DNA of 64,000 nt from Brevundimonas sp. UBA4553 (GTDB lineage: Bacteria > Pseudomonadota > Alphaproteobacteria > Caulobacterales > Caulobacteraceae): positions 1 to 64,000 of the forward strand of contig NZ_DGLD01000010.1 in the NCBI RefSeq assembly GCF_002387245.1. The letters run 5' to 3'. Both the position numbers and the translations under genes were made by a program. The notes below the pieces were generated by a model. It did no database searches and was not told where the DNA came from. It saw nothing but the letters and a program-made list of their open reading frames with translations. This document shows positions 1 to 7,586 of this stretch, one piece after another; position 1 is the first letter of the stretch, and every line of letters begins with the position of its first letter.

Positions 1-88
1 ATCCCCCGCCCCGCCTGTCTCAACCCTTGCTAAAGCCTATCGCCCCTCGCCACCAGATCAGAATGATCCGGCGACGGAGCAAGCAATT

Positions 89-102
89 TGCAACATGTTG
101 CA
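89..102. promoter_or_regulatory. perfect 14-bp palindrome, candidate operator upstream of fadH
   Basis: The sequence TGCAACATGTTGCA is a perfect dyad 54 bases before the fadH start, in an AT-rich patch (bases 80-145) that contrasts with the GC-rich surroundings. A related half-site, ATTGCAAAAC, follows near 136-145. The position fits an operator for a small dimeric regulator, such as the PadR protein encoded two genes downstream. The assignment to a regulator is inference. Confidence 0.45.
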
Positions 103-155
103 TAAAAACGAAACAGCGCTAGAGTTTTGAAACAAATTGCAAAACAGGCCGCGCC

Positions 156-2168
156 ATGTCCTACCCGCAGTTGCTCCAGCCGCTCGACCTGGGCTTCACC
201 ACGCTGAAGAACCGGGTGTTGATGGGCTCGATGCACGTCGGGCTGGAGGAGGTCGAGAACGGCTTCGAGCGCATGGCCGCCTTCTACGCCGAGCGGGCGC
301 GGGGCGAGGTGGGCCTGATCGTCACCGGCGGTATCTCGCCCAATGAACGCGGTCGCCCCATGCCTTGGGGCGCCAAGCTGACCACCGAGGAAGAGGCCGA
401 GCACCACCGCCTCGTCACCGAGGCCGTCCACGCCGAGGGCGGCAAGATCGCCCTGCAGATCCTGCATTTCGGTCGTTACGCCTATCATCCGGACCTGGTC
501 GCGCCCTCGGCCATTCAGGCCCCGATCACCCCCTTCGCCCCCCACGCCCTGACCGGCGAGGAGGTCGAGCAGACCATCGCCGACTTCGTGCGCTGCGCCG
601 CCCTGGCCCAGTTCGCCGGCTATGACGGCGTCGAGGTCATGGGGTCCGAGGGCTATCTGATCAACGAATTCATCGCCGCCCGCACCAACCAGCGCGACGA
701 CGAATGGGGCGGCCCTTACGAGAACCGCATCCGCCTGCCGGTCGAGATCGTGCGCCGCACGCGCGAGAAGGTCGGCCCTGACTTCATCATCATCTACCGC
801 CTGTCGATGCTGGACCTCGTCGAGGGCGGCTCGACGGCGGAAGAGGTGGTGCAACTGGCCAAGGCCATCGAGGCGGCGGGCGCCACCATCCTCAACACCG
901 GCATCGGCTGGCACGAGGCCCGCATCCCCACCATCGCCACCAGCGTCCCGCGCGCCGCCTTCGCCTGGGTGACCAAGCGGCTGAAGGGCGAGGTCTCCAT
1001 TCCCCTGGTCGCCACCAACCGCATCAATACGCCCGAGGTGGCCGAAAACCTCTTGGCTGAGGGCTATTGCGACATGGTGTCGATGGCCCGCCCCCTGCTG
1101 GCCGACGCCGCCTTTGTGCAAAAGGCCCGCGAAGACCGCGCCGACGAGATCAACACCTGCATCGGCTGCAATCAGGCCTGTCTGGACCACACCTTTGCGG
1201 GCAAGATCACCTCCTGCCTGGTCAATCCGCGCGCCTGCCACGAGACCGAACTGGTCATCGCCCCGACTGAAACACCCAAGAAGATCGCCGTCGTCGGCGC
1301 TGGTCCCGCCGGCCTCAGCTTCGCCGTCACCGCCGCCGAGCGCGGCCACGACGTCACCCTGATCGAGGCCTCCAGCGACGTGGGCGGCCAGTTCAACATC
1401 GCCAAGAAGATCCCCGGCAAGGAAGAGTTCGGCGAGACCCTGCGCTACTTCCGCAAGCACCTGGAGCTGACCGGGGTCAAGCTCCGCCTCAACACCCGCG
1501 GCGAGGCCAGCGCCTTGGCCGACGAGGGCTTCGACGACATCGTCCTGGCCACCGGCGTCAGCCCGCGCACGCCCGAGATCGACGGCGTCGACCACCCCAA
1601 GACCCTGTCCTACCTCGACGTCCTGCGCGACGAGGCACACGTAGGCAAGACCGTGGCCGTCATCGGCGCCGGCGGCATCGGCCATGACGTCAGCGAGTAT
1701 CTGGTCGAGCGTCACGAGCCCCCGTCGCTGGATCGCTTCTTCCGCACCTGGGGCGTCGATCCCGACTACAGGACCGCTGGGGGCCGCACCGCGCCGCTGG
1801 TCGAACCGGCGGAACGTCAGGTCTTCCTGCTGCAGCGCTCGACCGGCAAGGTCGGCGAGCGTCTGGGCCGGACGACCGGCTGGATTCACCGCGCCGCGCT
1901 GAAGATGCACGGCGTCGTCACCGCCAGCGGCGTCGCCTATCGCCGCATCGACGACGATGGCCTGCACGTCACCATCGACGGCGCCGACAAGACCCTGCCC
2001 GTCGATCACGTCGTGGTCTGCGCCGGGCAGGAGCCCCTGCGAGAGCTGCACGACGGCCTGCTCGCGCGCGGTTGCTCGGTCCATCTGATCGGCGGGGCCG
2101 ACGTCGCCGCTGAACTCGACGCCAAGCGCGCCATCGACCAGGGCGTGCGCCTGGCCGCCGCCATCTAG
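156..2168 (+). CDS. fadH: 2,4-dienoyl-CoA reductase (NADPH), FadH type
   Basis: This flavoprotein reduces 2,4-dienoyl-CoA during beta-oxidation of unsaturated fatty acids in the cytosol. Residues 1-330 form an old-yellow-enzyme TIM barrel. Cysteines 335, 338, 342 and 354 form the 4Fe-4S site (CIGCNQAC core), and a two-dinucleotide-fold FAD/NADPH half begins with VVGAGPAG near residue 375. The catalytic pair Tyr167 and His253 matches the E. coli FadH positions within one residue, and the length (670) equals the family norm. This favours a true FadH over related demethylases. The gene leads a probable three-gene unit with an NTF2-like protein 13 bases downstream and a PadR regulator. A perfect palindrome lies in its leader. 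The start is the first ATG after the AT-rich promoter region. Confidence 0.9.
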   Translation: MSYPQLLQPLDLGFTTLKNRVLMGSMHVGLEEVENGFERMAAFYAERARGEVGLIVTGGISPNERGRPMPWGAKLTTEEEAEHHRLVTEAVHAEGGKIALQILHFGRYAYHPDLVAPSAIQAPITPFAPHALTGEEVEQTIADFVRCAALAQFAGYDGVEVMGSEGYLINEFIAARTNQRDDEWGGPYENRIRLPVEIVRRTREKVGPDFIIIYRLSMLDLVEGGSTAEEVVQLAKAIEAAGATILNTGIGWHEARIPTIATSVPRAAFAWVTKRLKGEVSIPLVATNRINTPEVAENLLAEGYCDMVSMARPLLADAAFVQKAREDRADEINTCIGCNQACLDHTFAGKITSCLVNPRACHETELVIAPTETPKKIAVVGAGPAGLSFAVTAAERGHDVTLIEASSDVGGQFNIAKKIPGKEEFGETLRYFRKHLELTGVKLRLNTRGEASALADEGFDDIVLATGVSPRTPEIDGVDHPKTLSYLDVLRDEAHVGKTVAVIGAGGIGHDVSEYLVERHEPPSLDRFFRTWGVDPDYRTAGGRTAPLVEPAERQVFLLQRSTGKVGERLGRTTGWIHRAALKMHGVVTASGVAYRRIDDDGLHVTIDGADKTLPVDHVVVCAGQEPLRELHDGLLARGCSVHLIGGADVAAELDAKRAIDQGVRLAAAI

Positions 2169-2181
2169 AGGAGAAAAGCCC

Positions 2182-2613
2182 ATGACGACGTTGACCCTGC
2201 ATCCCGCCGCCGCCGCATCGCTCGCCAAGTGGCACGCCATGATCGCCGCCCAGGACCTGGGAGCCTTGCGCGCCATCGTCCACCCGGACGCCACGTTCCG
2301 CTCGCCGGTGGCGTTCAAGGCCTATCATAGCGCCGACGCGCTGATCCTGGCGCTCGGCACGGTTATCACCGTGTTTCAGGACTTCGCCTACCACCGCGAA
2401 GCCGCCACGGCAGACGGCCTGAACGTGGTGCTGGAGTTCAGCGCCCGCGTCGGCGATCGGGGGGTCAAGGGCATCGACTTCATCCGGTTCGACGAGGACG
2501 GCCTGATCACCGACTTCGAGGTCATGATGCGCCCCATGAACGGGGTTCAGGCCCTGGCCGCCGAAATGGGCCAGCGCCTCGGCGCGCTTTTGCCCGCCTT
2601 CAAGGCCTCCTGA
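2182..2613 (+). CDS. NTF2/SnoaL-like family protein
   Basis: This 143-residue protein has the NTF2-like cone-fold pattern: an N-terminal helix with W-H-x-M-I-A-A-Q-D, then HPDATFRSPVAF and a central VVLEFSARVGDRGVKGIDFIRFDEDG strand pair (cited as two parts, residues 80-107). Such folds serve as small isomerases, hydrolases or ligand carriers, and no catalytic residues can be assigned here. A strong AGGAG ribosome-binding site lies 8 bases before the ATG, and the gene starts 13 bases after fadH, so the two are probably cotranscribed. It may act on, or bind, a fatty-acid or aromatic ligand related to FadH chemistry, but the substrate is unknown. Confidence 0.75.
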   Translation: MTTLTLHPAAAASLAKWHAMIAAQDLGALRAIVHPDATFRSPVAFKAYHSADALILALGTVITVFQDFAYHREAATADGLNVVLEFSARVGDRGVKGIDFIRFDEDGLITDFEVMMRPMNGVQALAAEMGQRLGALLPAFKAS

Positions 2614-2633
2614 GGTTCGGCTATTCAGGCGCC

Positions 2634-3167
2634 ATGTCCCTGCCCCACGCCCTTCTGACTTCGCTGGCCGAACGCCCCGGATCGGGCTCCGAGCTGGCCG
2701 GCCGCTTTGACCGCTCGATCGGCTATTTCTGGCAGGCGACGCATCAGCAGATCTATCGCGAACTGGCCCGGATCGAGGCCGCCGGCTGGGTCGAGGCCGA
2801 ACCGGTCGAGGGCGCGCGCGGCGGCAAGCGCCGCTTTCGCATCCTGCCCCCCGGGCGCGAGGAATTGCAGCGCTGGGTCAATGACCGGCAGGACGCGCCC
2901 GCTATTCGAGACGAGTTGATGGTGCGCCTCCGCGCCGAGGCTGTCGTCGGTCCGACTGGTCTCGGCGACGAGCTTCAGGCGCTCGCCGACCGCCACCGCG
3001 ACAAGCTCGCGGCCTATCTGGCCATCGAGGCGCGGGATTTCCCGGTCACGCCGCGATCGCGCGAACAGGGGCTGCAGCACCTTGTTCTGAAGGCCGGCAT
3101 CGACTTTGAACGCCAGCGCATCGCCCTCTGCGAAGCGGCCGCCGACATCTTGAAAGGGCCGGCCTGA
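2634..3167 (+). CDS. PadR family transcriptional regulator
   Basis: This 177-residue protein has an N-terminal winged helix typical of PadR: LTSLAERPGSGSELAGRF, then FWQATHQQIYRELARIEAAG (recognition helix) and a wing ending in GKRRFRILPPGREEL, residues 1-80. The C-terminal half (residues 90-177) is helical and fits the Vir/PadR dimerisation region. PadR proteins usually repress nearby genes and release DNA on binding a small phenolic or lipophilic ligand. It is the last gene of the fadH unit (20 bases after the NTF2-like gene), so autoregulation of that unit, through the palindrome at 89-102, is a reasonable inference. Confidence 0.85.
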   Translation: MSLPHALLTSLAERPGSGSELAGRFDRSIGYFWQATHQQIYRELARIEAAGWVEAEPVEGARGGKRRFRILPPGREELQRWVNDRQDAPAIRDELMVRLRAEAVVGPTGLGDELQALADRHRDKLAAYLAIEARDFPVTPRSREQGLQHLVLKAGIDFERQRIALCEAAADILKGPA

Positions 3168-3277
3168 GCGGCGCTCGCCCACAAAACGCCCACTTGTTGC
3201 CGTTTCCAGCCGCCCCGTTCGTTTTCCGCATCGCCTGATCCGTGCGAAAATGGTCGCCTTTTCCCGGGTTAAGCCAC

Positions 3278-4693
3278 ATGGGCCGCTGGAACACACGCAA
3301 GCGCATCGACGCCGACACAAGGGCGCTGCAGGACGGGCCAGCCCTGCCCCGCACCCTGAGTTGGCCGCATCTGATCGCCATGGGCGTGGGCGCCATCGTC
3401 GGCACCGGCATCCTGACCCTGATCGGCATCGGCGCCGACAAGGCGGGCCCGGCGGTGTTGCTGTCCTTCCTCATCGCCGGCTTCGTCTGCGCCTGCGCCG
3501 CGCTGGCCTATGCCGAAATGGCCTCGATGATCCCGGCTTCGGGCAGCGCCTACACCTATAGCTACGTGGTCATGGGCGAGGTTTTCGCCTGGATCATCGG
3601 CTGGAGCCTGATCCTGGAATACAGCCTGGTGGTCAGCGCCGTGGCGGTCAGCTGGTCCGGCTATGCCGCGCCCTTGCTGAACGGCTGGGCAGGCGTGCCC
3701 ATGGCCCTGATGCAGGCGCCGCACGCGGGCGGGATCGCCAACCTGCCGGCCCTGTTCGTCATCGCCCTGGTCGCCGCCCTTCTGATCGCCGGCACGCGCA
3801 AGAGCGCCAGCCTGACCATGATCCTGGTGGCGGTGAAGCTGTCGGCCCTGGCCGTCTTCGTCTGGTTCGCCCTGCCGCATTTCGATGCGACAAACCTCGA
3901 GCCCTTCAGCCCCTACGGCTTTGCGCGCAACATGGGCGAGGACGGGATCGAGCGCGGCATCATGGCCGCCGCCGCCATCATCTTCTCGGCCTTCTACGGC
4001 TTCGACGCCATCGCCACCGCCGCCGAGGAGACCCGCAATCCCAGACGCGACCTCGCCATCGGCATCATCGGCTCCATGTTCGCCTGCGCCGCCATCTACA
4101 CGATCATCGCTCTCGCGGCCCTGGGCGCCACGCCGTTCACCGCCTTCGCCAACAGCCCCGAGCCGTTGGCCCTGATCCTGCGCGAGATCAATCAGCCCGG
4201 CGCCGCCCGCTTCCTGGCCGTGACCGCGGTCCTCACCCTGCCGACCGTCATCATGGCCTTCTTCTATGGCCAGAGCCGCATCTTCTTCGTCATGGCGCGC
4301 GACGGCCTGCTGCCCCACGGCCTGTCGAAGGTGTCGAAGGGCGGGCGGCCGATCCGCATCACCCTGTTCACGGTCGCCGTCGTCGGCGCCATCAGCCTGT
4401 TCCTGCCGCTGGACGAGATCGTCGCCCTGGCCAACGCCGGCTCGCTGGTGGCCTTTACGGCGGTGGCGGCCTGCATGCTGATCATGCGCCGCCGTGCGCC
4501 CGACGCTCCGCGCGGCTTCCGCACACCGCTGGCCTGGGTGATCGGGCCGATCGCCATCGCCGGCTGTCTCTATCTCTTGGCCAGCCTGCCGCAGAAGACG
4601 CACCTGTGGTTCCTGTTCTGGAACCTGGCCGGCATCGCCGTCTATCTGGCCTATGGCCGTCGCCACAGCCTGGCGGGCAAGCATCCCGCCTAG
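3278..4693 (+). CDS. APC-family amino acid permease (cationic amino acid transporter type)
   Basis: This integral membrane protein of 471 residues has about 12 hydrophobic segments. The first, with MGVGAIVGTGILTLIGIGA, carries the G-A-I-[IV]-G-x-G-I substrate motif of APC transporters. The amphipathic SAFYGFDAIATAAEETRNPRRD segment (given as positions 235-256 approximately) is the signature of the CAT/YfnA branch. It probably imports an amino acid by proton symport. The ATG at 3278 begins a typical short cytosolic N-terminus; an in-frame GTG at 3242 would add 12 residues and is less likely. It ends 9 bases from the convergent lldD gene and has no clear tie to the rhamnose island. Confidence 0.85.
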   Translation: MGRWNTRKRIDADTRALQDGPALPRTLSWPHLIAMGVGAIVGTGILTLIGIGADKAGPAVLLSFLIAGFVCACAALAYAEMASMIPASGSAYTYSYVVMGEVFAWIIGWSLILEYSLVVSAVAVSWSGYAAPLLNGWAGVPMALMQAPHAGGIANLPALFVIALVAALLIAGTRKSASLTMILVAVKLSALAVFVWFALPHFDATNLEPFSPYGFARNMGEDGIERGIMAAAAIIFSAFYGFDAIATAAEETRNPRRDLAIGIIGSMFACAAIYTIIALAALGATPFTAFANSPEPLALILREINQPGAARFLAVTAVLTLPTVIMAFFYGQSRIFFVMARDGLLPHGLSKVSKGGRPIRITLFTVAVVGAISLFLPLDEIVALANAGSLVAFTAVAACMLIMRRRAPDAPRGFRTPLAWVIGPIAIAGCLYLLASLPQKTHLWFLFWNLAGIAVYLAYGRRHSLAGKHPA

Positions 4694-4702
4694 CCGGACT
4701 AA

Positions 4703-5842
4703 CTAAGCCAGGGCGTTGCGGTCCAGTTGATCGACGCGCGTCACGCCGGTCAGGGCCATGGCCACCTTCATCTCGGCGGCCATCAGGTTGAGGACATGGC
4801 TGACGCCTGCCTCGCCGCGTGCGGCCAGCGCATAGGCCCAGGCTCGACCGATCAGCACCCCGTCAGCGCCGAGCGCCAGCATGCGCGCCACGTCCAGACC
4901 GCTGCGAACGCCGCCGTCGGCCAGCACCGTCAGCCGCCCTTCAACCGCGTCGGCGATCGGCGGCAGGGCGCGAGTCGAGGACAGGACCCCATCCAGCTGA
5001 CGGCCGCCGTGGTTCGACACCACCAGACCGTCCGCGCCCAGATCCGCCACGCGCCTGGCGTCGTCGGCGTCCAGCACGCCCTTGATGATCAGCGGCCCCT
5101 TCCAGCGATCGCGCACCCAGGCCAGATCATCCCAGGTCACGGTGGGATCGAAGTTGTCGCGCATCCAGGCGAAGAAGTCGTCGATGCCGGTCTTGCCCTT
5201 CAGCACCGGCGCGACATTGCCCAGCGAATGCGGACCGCCCCGAACGCCCACGTCCCAGGCCCAGGCCGGATGCGCCACGGCCTGCATGGCGCGCCGCATG
5301 TCGCCTACGAATCCAGAGGCCCCGGCCAGACCCGAGTGATAGTCGCGATAGCGCGAGCCCGGCACCGGCATGTCGACGGTGAAGATCAGGGCCGGGCACT
5401 TGGCCGCCTCGGCCAGATCCAGCAGGTCGGCCATGAAGGCGCGGTCGCGGATCATGTAGAGTTGGAACCAGAAGGGCGTCGGGCTGCCCGCCGCCACCTC
5501 TCCGATCGAACAGGCCCCGACCGTGGACAGGGTGAAGGGCACGCCGAAGGCGGCGGCGGCGCGCGCAGCCTGCACCTCGCCGCGCCGCGCATTCATCCCC
5601 GCCAGCCCGACCGGCGCCAGGGCCACCGGCAGGCTCTGCTTCTGCCCGAACAGGGTCGTCGACAGGTCGATGTCCGAGACGTCCCGCAGCACCCTTTGGC
5701 GCAAGGCCACGTCGCGCAGGTCGCTGGTGTTTCGTCCCAGCGTCGTCTCCGCGTAGGAGCCGCCGTCGATGTATTCGAACAGGAAGCGCGGCAGGCGGCG
5801 GCGCGCCAACTCGCGATAGTCGGTGATGGATGCCGCCTTCAC
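4703..5842 (-). CDS. lldD: FMN-dependent L-lactate dehydrogenase
   Basis: This 379-residue FMN enzyme of the alpha-hydroxy-acid oxidase family oxidises L-lactate to pyruvate and passes electrons to the quinone pool. Visible family signatures are FLFEYIDGGSYAETTLGRN near the N-terminus, FWFQLYMIRDR, IIKGVLDADDA, and the active-site VSNHGGRQLDG with catalytic His and Arg. The start is GTG at 5842; the protein aligns from there with the E. coli LldD N-terminus. It is the last gene of an iclR-rhamnose dehydrogenase-lldD operon (10-base gap). The rhamnose route encoded next door yields L-lactate, so this enzyme completes it. Another alpha-hydroxy-acid substrate is possible but less likely given the context. 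Confidence 0.88.
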   Translation of the reverse strand: MKAASITDYRELARRRLPRFLFEYIDGGSYAETTLGRNTSDLRDVALRQRVLRDVSDIDLSTTLFGQKQSLPVALAPVGLAGMNARRGEVQAARAAAAFGVPFTLSTVGACSIGEVAAGSPTPFWFQLYMIRDRAFMADLLDLAEAAKCPALIFTVDMPVPGSRYRDYHSGLAGASGFVGDMRRAMQAVAHPAWAWDVGVRGGPHSLGNVAPVLKGKTGIDDFFAWMRDNFDPTVTWDDLAWVRDRWKGPLIIKGVLDADDARRVADLGADGLVVSNHGGRQLDGVLSSTRALPPIADAVEGRLTVLADGGVRSGLDVARMLALGADGVLIGRAWAYALAARGEAGVSHVLNLMAAEMKVAMALTGVTRVDQLDRNALA

Positions 5843-5852
5843 GCCGGGCGAC

Positions 5853-6614
5853 CTATTGCAGGTTCACAAAGGCGCCGCCGTCGACCAGCAGGGCCGCGCC
5901 GGTGACATAGGCCGCCATGTCCGAAGCCAGGAAGGCGACCGCGCCGCCGATGTCCTCGGGCTGGCCCAGACGGCCCAGCGGGATACGGCCTTCCATGTAT
6001 TCGCGCTTGGCCGGATCGGACAGGTCGTCCTTGTTGATGTCGGTCAGGATGGTGCCCGGCAGCACCGAGTTGCAGCGAATGCCGTGACGCCCCAGGGCGA
6101 TAGCGCAGGACTGCATCAGGCTGTGCACGCCCGCCTTGGTCGGGGTGTAGTGAGTCTGGAACTCGCCCCCGACCAGGGCCGAAATCGAGCTGATCGCCAC
6201 AATGGCCCCGCCATTGCCCTGCTTGACCATCTGGTTCGCCGCAGCCTGCGTCATGAAGTAGGCGCCGTGCAGGTTGACCTCCATCGTCCGCTTCAGCGTC
6301 TCGGCCGGCATGTCGAGGAAGGCGTGGAAGGGGCAGATGCCGGCGTTGGAGACAAAGACGTCCACCTTGCCGAAGGCCTCGACCGCCGAACTGACAAAGG
6401 CGGCCGCCGTTTCCGGCAGGGCCACGTCGCCCTCGACCGAAATGCAGCGCCGGCCATGGGCCTCTACCGCCGCGATCACTTCCGCGGCGGCTTCGCCGCC
6501 CGAGTGGCTGTTGATGGCCACGTCCGCGCCCTGCTTGGCCATTTCCACGGCCACGGCCGCCCCGATGCCTCGCGATCCTCCGGTGATGAGGACGACCTTG
6601 TCTTTAAGCAGCAT
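5853..6614 (-). CDS. L-rhamnose 1-dehydrogenase (SDR family)
   Basis: This 253-residue short-chain dehydrogenase oxidises L-rhamnose to L-rhamnono-lactone, the first step of the non-phosphorylative pathway (LRA1). It has the TGGSRGIG nucleotide motif, NAGICPFHAFLDMP, the catalytic Ser at AISSIS and YTPTK as the Tyr-x3-Lys pair. The segments NAGICPFHxFLDMP, LPGTI-TDINK-DLSD and the C-terminal LLVDGG-FVNLQ resemble the characterised Sphingomonas/Azotobacter L-rhamnose dehydrogenases from memory. A GGAG ribosome-binding site precedes the ATG. The gene lies between the IclR regulator (24-base gap) and lldD (10-base gap). Specificity for L-rhamnose rests on this resemblance and on the neighbouring rhamnonate enzymes. 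Confidence 0.85.
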   Translation of the reverse strand: MLLKDKVVLITGGSRGIGAAVAVEMAKQGADVAINSHSGGEAAAEVIAAVEAHGRRCISVEGDVALPETAAAFVSSAVEAFGKVDVFVSNAGICPFHAFLDMPAETLKRTMEVNLHGAYFMTQAAANQMVKQGNGGAIVAISSISALVGGEFQTHYTPTKAGVHSLMQSCAIALGRHGIRCNSVLPGTILTDINKDDLSDPAKREYMEGRIPLGRLGQPEDIGGAVAFLASDMAAYVTGAALLVDGGAFVNLQ

Positions 6615-6638
6615 GGGGGCTCCGTACAGTCAGTTACT

Positions 6639-7445
6639 TCAGGGTTTCGGGGTCCAGCCCAGGTCGCCGCTGATGGCGTTGGCGGCGTCGGTGACCGTCT
6701 TGGTCAGCTCGGCCATCCGGGCGTCGGACATATATTGTGCGGCGGAGGAGACGCTGATCGCGGCCACGATATGCCCGTCGACCGAGCGGATCGGCGCGGC
6801 GACGCAGCGGACCTGATCCTCGTTCTCTTCCAAGTCGAAGGCATAGCCCTTCTGCGCATAGCCGCGCATCCGCTCCATCCAGACGGCGCGGGCGGCGGAA
6901 TCGAAGGTCGTGCCTTCGGGGGCGTAGAAGTCGCTCCACTCCGGTTCCGACTTGTCGAGGATCAGCGCCTTGCCCAGGCCGGTCGAGGCGATCGGGTGCC
7001 GTTCGCCCAGCCGCGAGCCGATATTGACCCGGCGACGCCCGGCCACCTTGTCCAGATAGAGGGCGTGACGGCCGTCCAGCACGCCCAGGTGCACCGTGTC
7101 ATCCGTCACCGAAGACAGATGCTCCAGCCAGGGCCGCGCCACGCGGGGCAGATGCATCTGCTGGCTGGCGGCGTGACCCAGCTCCAGCAGCTTGGGACCG
7201 AGGGAATAGCCTTCGCGCGGGCGGAACGACAGCAGGCGGCGATCGACCAGGGCCGAGGCCAGTCGGTGGGTCGTGCTGCGCGTCAGCTCCAGCTTCTCGG
7301 ACAGTTCGGCCAGAGGCAGCGAGCCGTCGATCAGCGCGTCGATGACGTCCAGGCCACGCAGCAGGGTCTGGCTGCCGGAGGCCTTGGCCCCGGTTTCCTC
7401 TTCGCCCTCGCCGTGTTCGGTCTTGATTGACGTCATTCGTCCCAT
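6639..7445 (-). CDS. IclR family transcriptional regulator of the rhamnose island
   Basis: This 268-residue regulator has an N-terminal IclR winged helix (RGLDVIDALIDGSLPLAELS, then LTRSTTHRLASALVDRRLL, residues about 30-85). A C-terminal GAF-like effector domain contains PIASTGLGKALL-type and CVAAPIRSVDGHIVAAISVS segments. The start is ATG 7445, because GAGGAT sits 8 bases upstream; a TTG 39 bases earlier is also in frame. It leads the iclR-rhamnose dehydrogenase-lldD operon and diverges from the rhamnonate dehydratase operon, so it probably controls both through the dyads in the 141-base shared region. Its effector is likely rhamnose or a downstream acid; this is inferred. Confidence 0.87.
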   Translation of the reverse strand: MGRMTSIKTEHGEGEEETGAKASGSQTLLRGLDVIDALIDGSLPLAELSEKLELTRSTTHRLASALVDRRLLSFRPREGYSLGPKLLELGHAASQQMHLPRVARPWLEHLSSVTDDTVHLGVLDGRHALYLDKVAGRRRVNIGSRLGERHPIASTGLGKALILDKSEPEWSDFYAPEGTTFDSAARAVWMERMRGYAQKGYAFDLEENEDQVRCVAAPIRSVDGHIVAAISVSSAAQYMSDARMAELTKTVTDAANAISGDLGWTPKP

Positions 7446-7456
7446 CTCGTAATCCT

Positions 7457-7469
7457 CATTCCCAGAATG
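7457..7469. promoter_or_regulatory. CATTC-N3-GAATG dyad, candidate IclR operator
   Basis: A 13-bp inverted repeat (CATTCCCAGAATG) lies directly upstream of the IclR ribosome-binding site. A position there would allow autoregulation. It is one of two dyads in the divergent region. Confidence 0.4.
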
Positions 7470-7540
7470 TAGCAAAACACGCAAGCGGGCCGCTCAAATG
7501 GTTGGCAAGTTTGACGGGTCGCACGGAGGAACGCCAGTGA

Positions 7541-7564
7541 AATCCCGCATTATGGGAGCGGATT
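7541..7564. promoter_or_regulatory. nested dyad upstream of rhamnonate dehydratase
   Basis: AATCC at 7541-7545 pairs with GGATT at 7560-7564, and TCCC at 7543-7546 pairs with GGGA at 7554-7557, about 23 bases before the dehydratase start. It may be the second regulator site of the divergent promoter or an overlapping promoter element. No clean consensus is shared with the 7457 dyad. Confidence 0.3.
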
Positions 7565-7586
7565 ACCGTATCTCGGTGATTTGCCA

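Noticed and set aside
30..2318. Long open frame on the minus strand antisense to fadH (762 codons)
   Set aside because: In GC-rich DNA the frame opposite a real gene often lacks stops. It has no family resemblance, and the plus-strand frame is a clear FadH with conserved catalytic residues.
3269..4684. 471-codon frame antisense to the APC permease
   Set aside because: Mostly charged, no motif, and the sense strand has a full permease pattern.
5853..6614. L-fucose dehydrogenase as identity of the SDR
   Set aside because: The neighbouring dehydratase follows RhmD rather than fuconate dehydratase motifs, and the SDR itself resembles L-rhamnose 1-dehydrogenase in the NAGICPFHxFLDMP and INK-DLSD segments.
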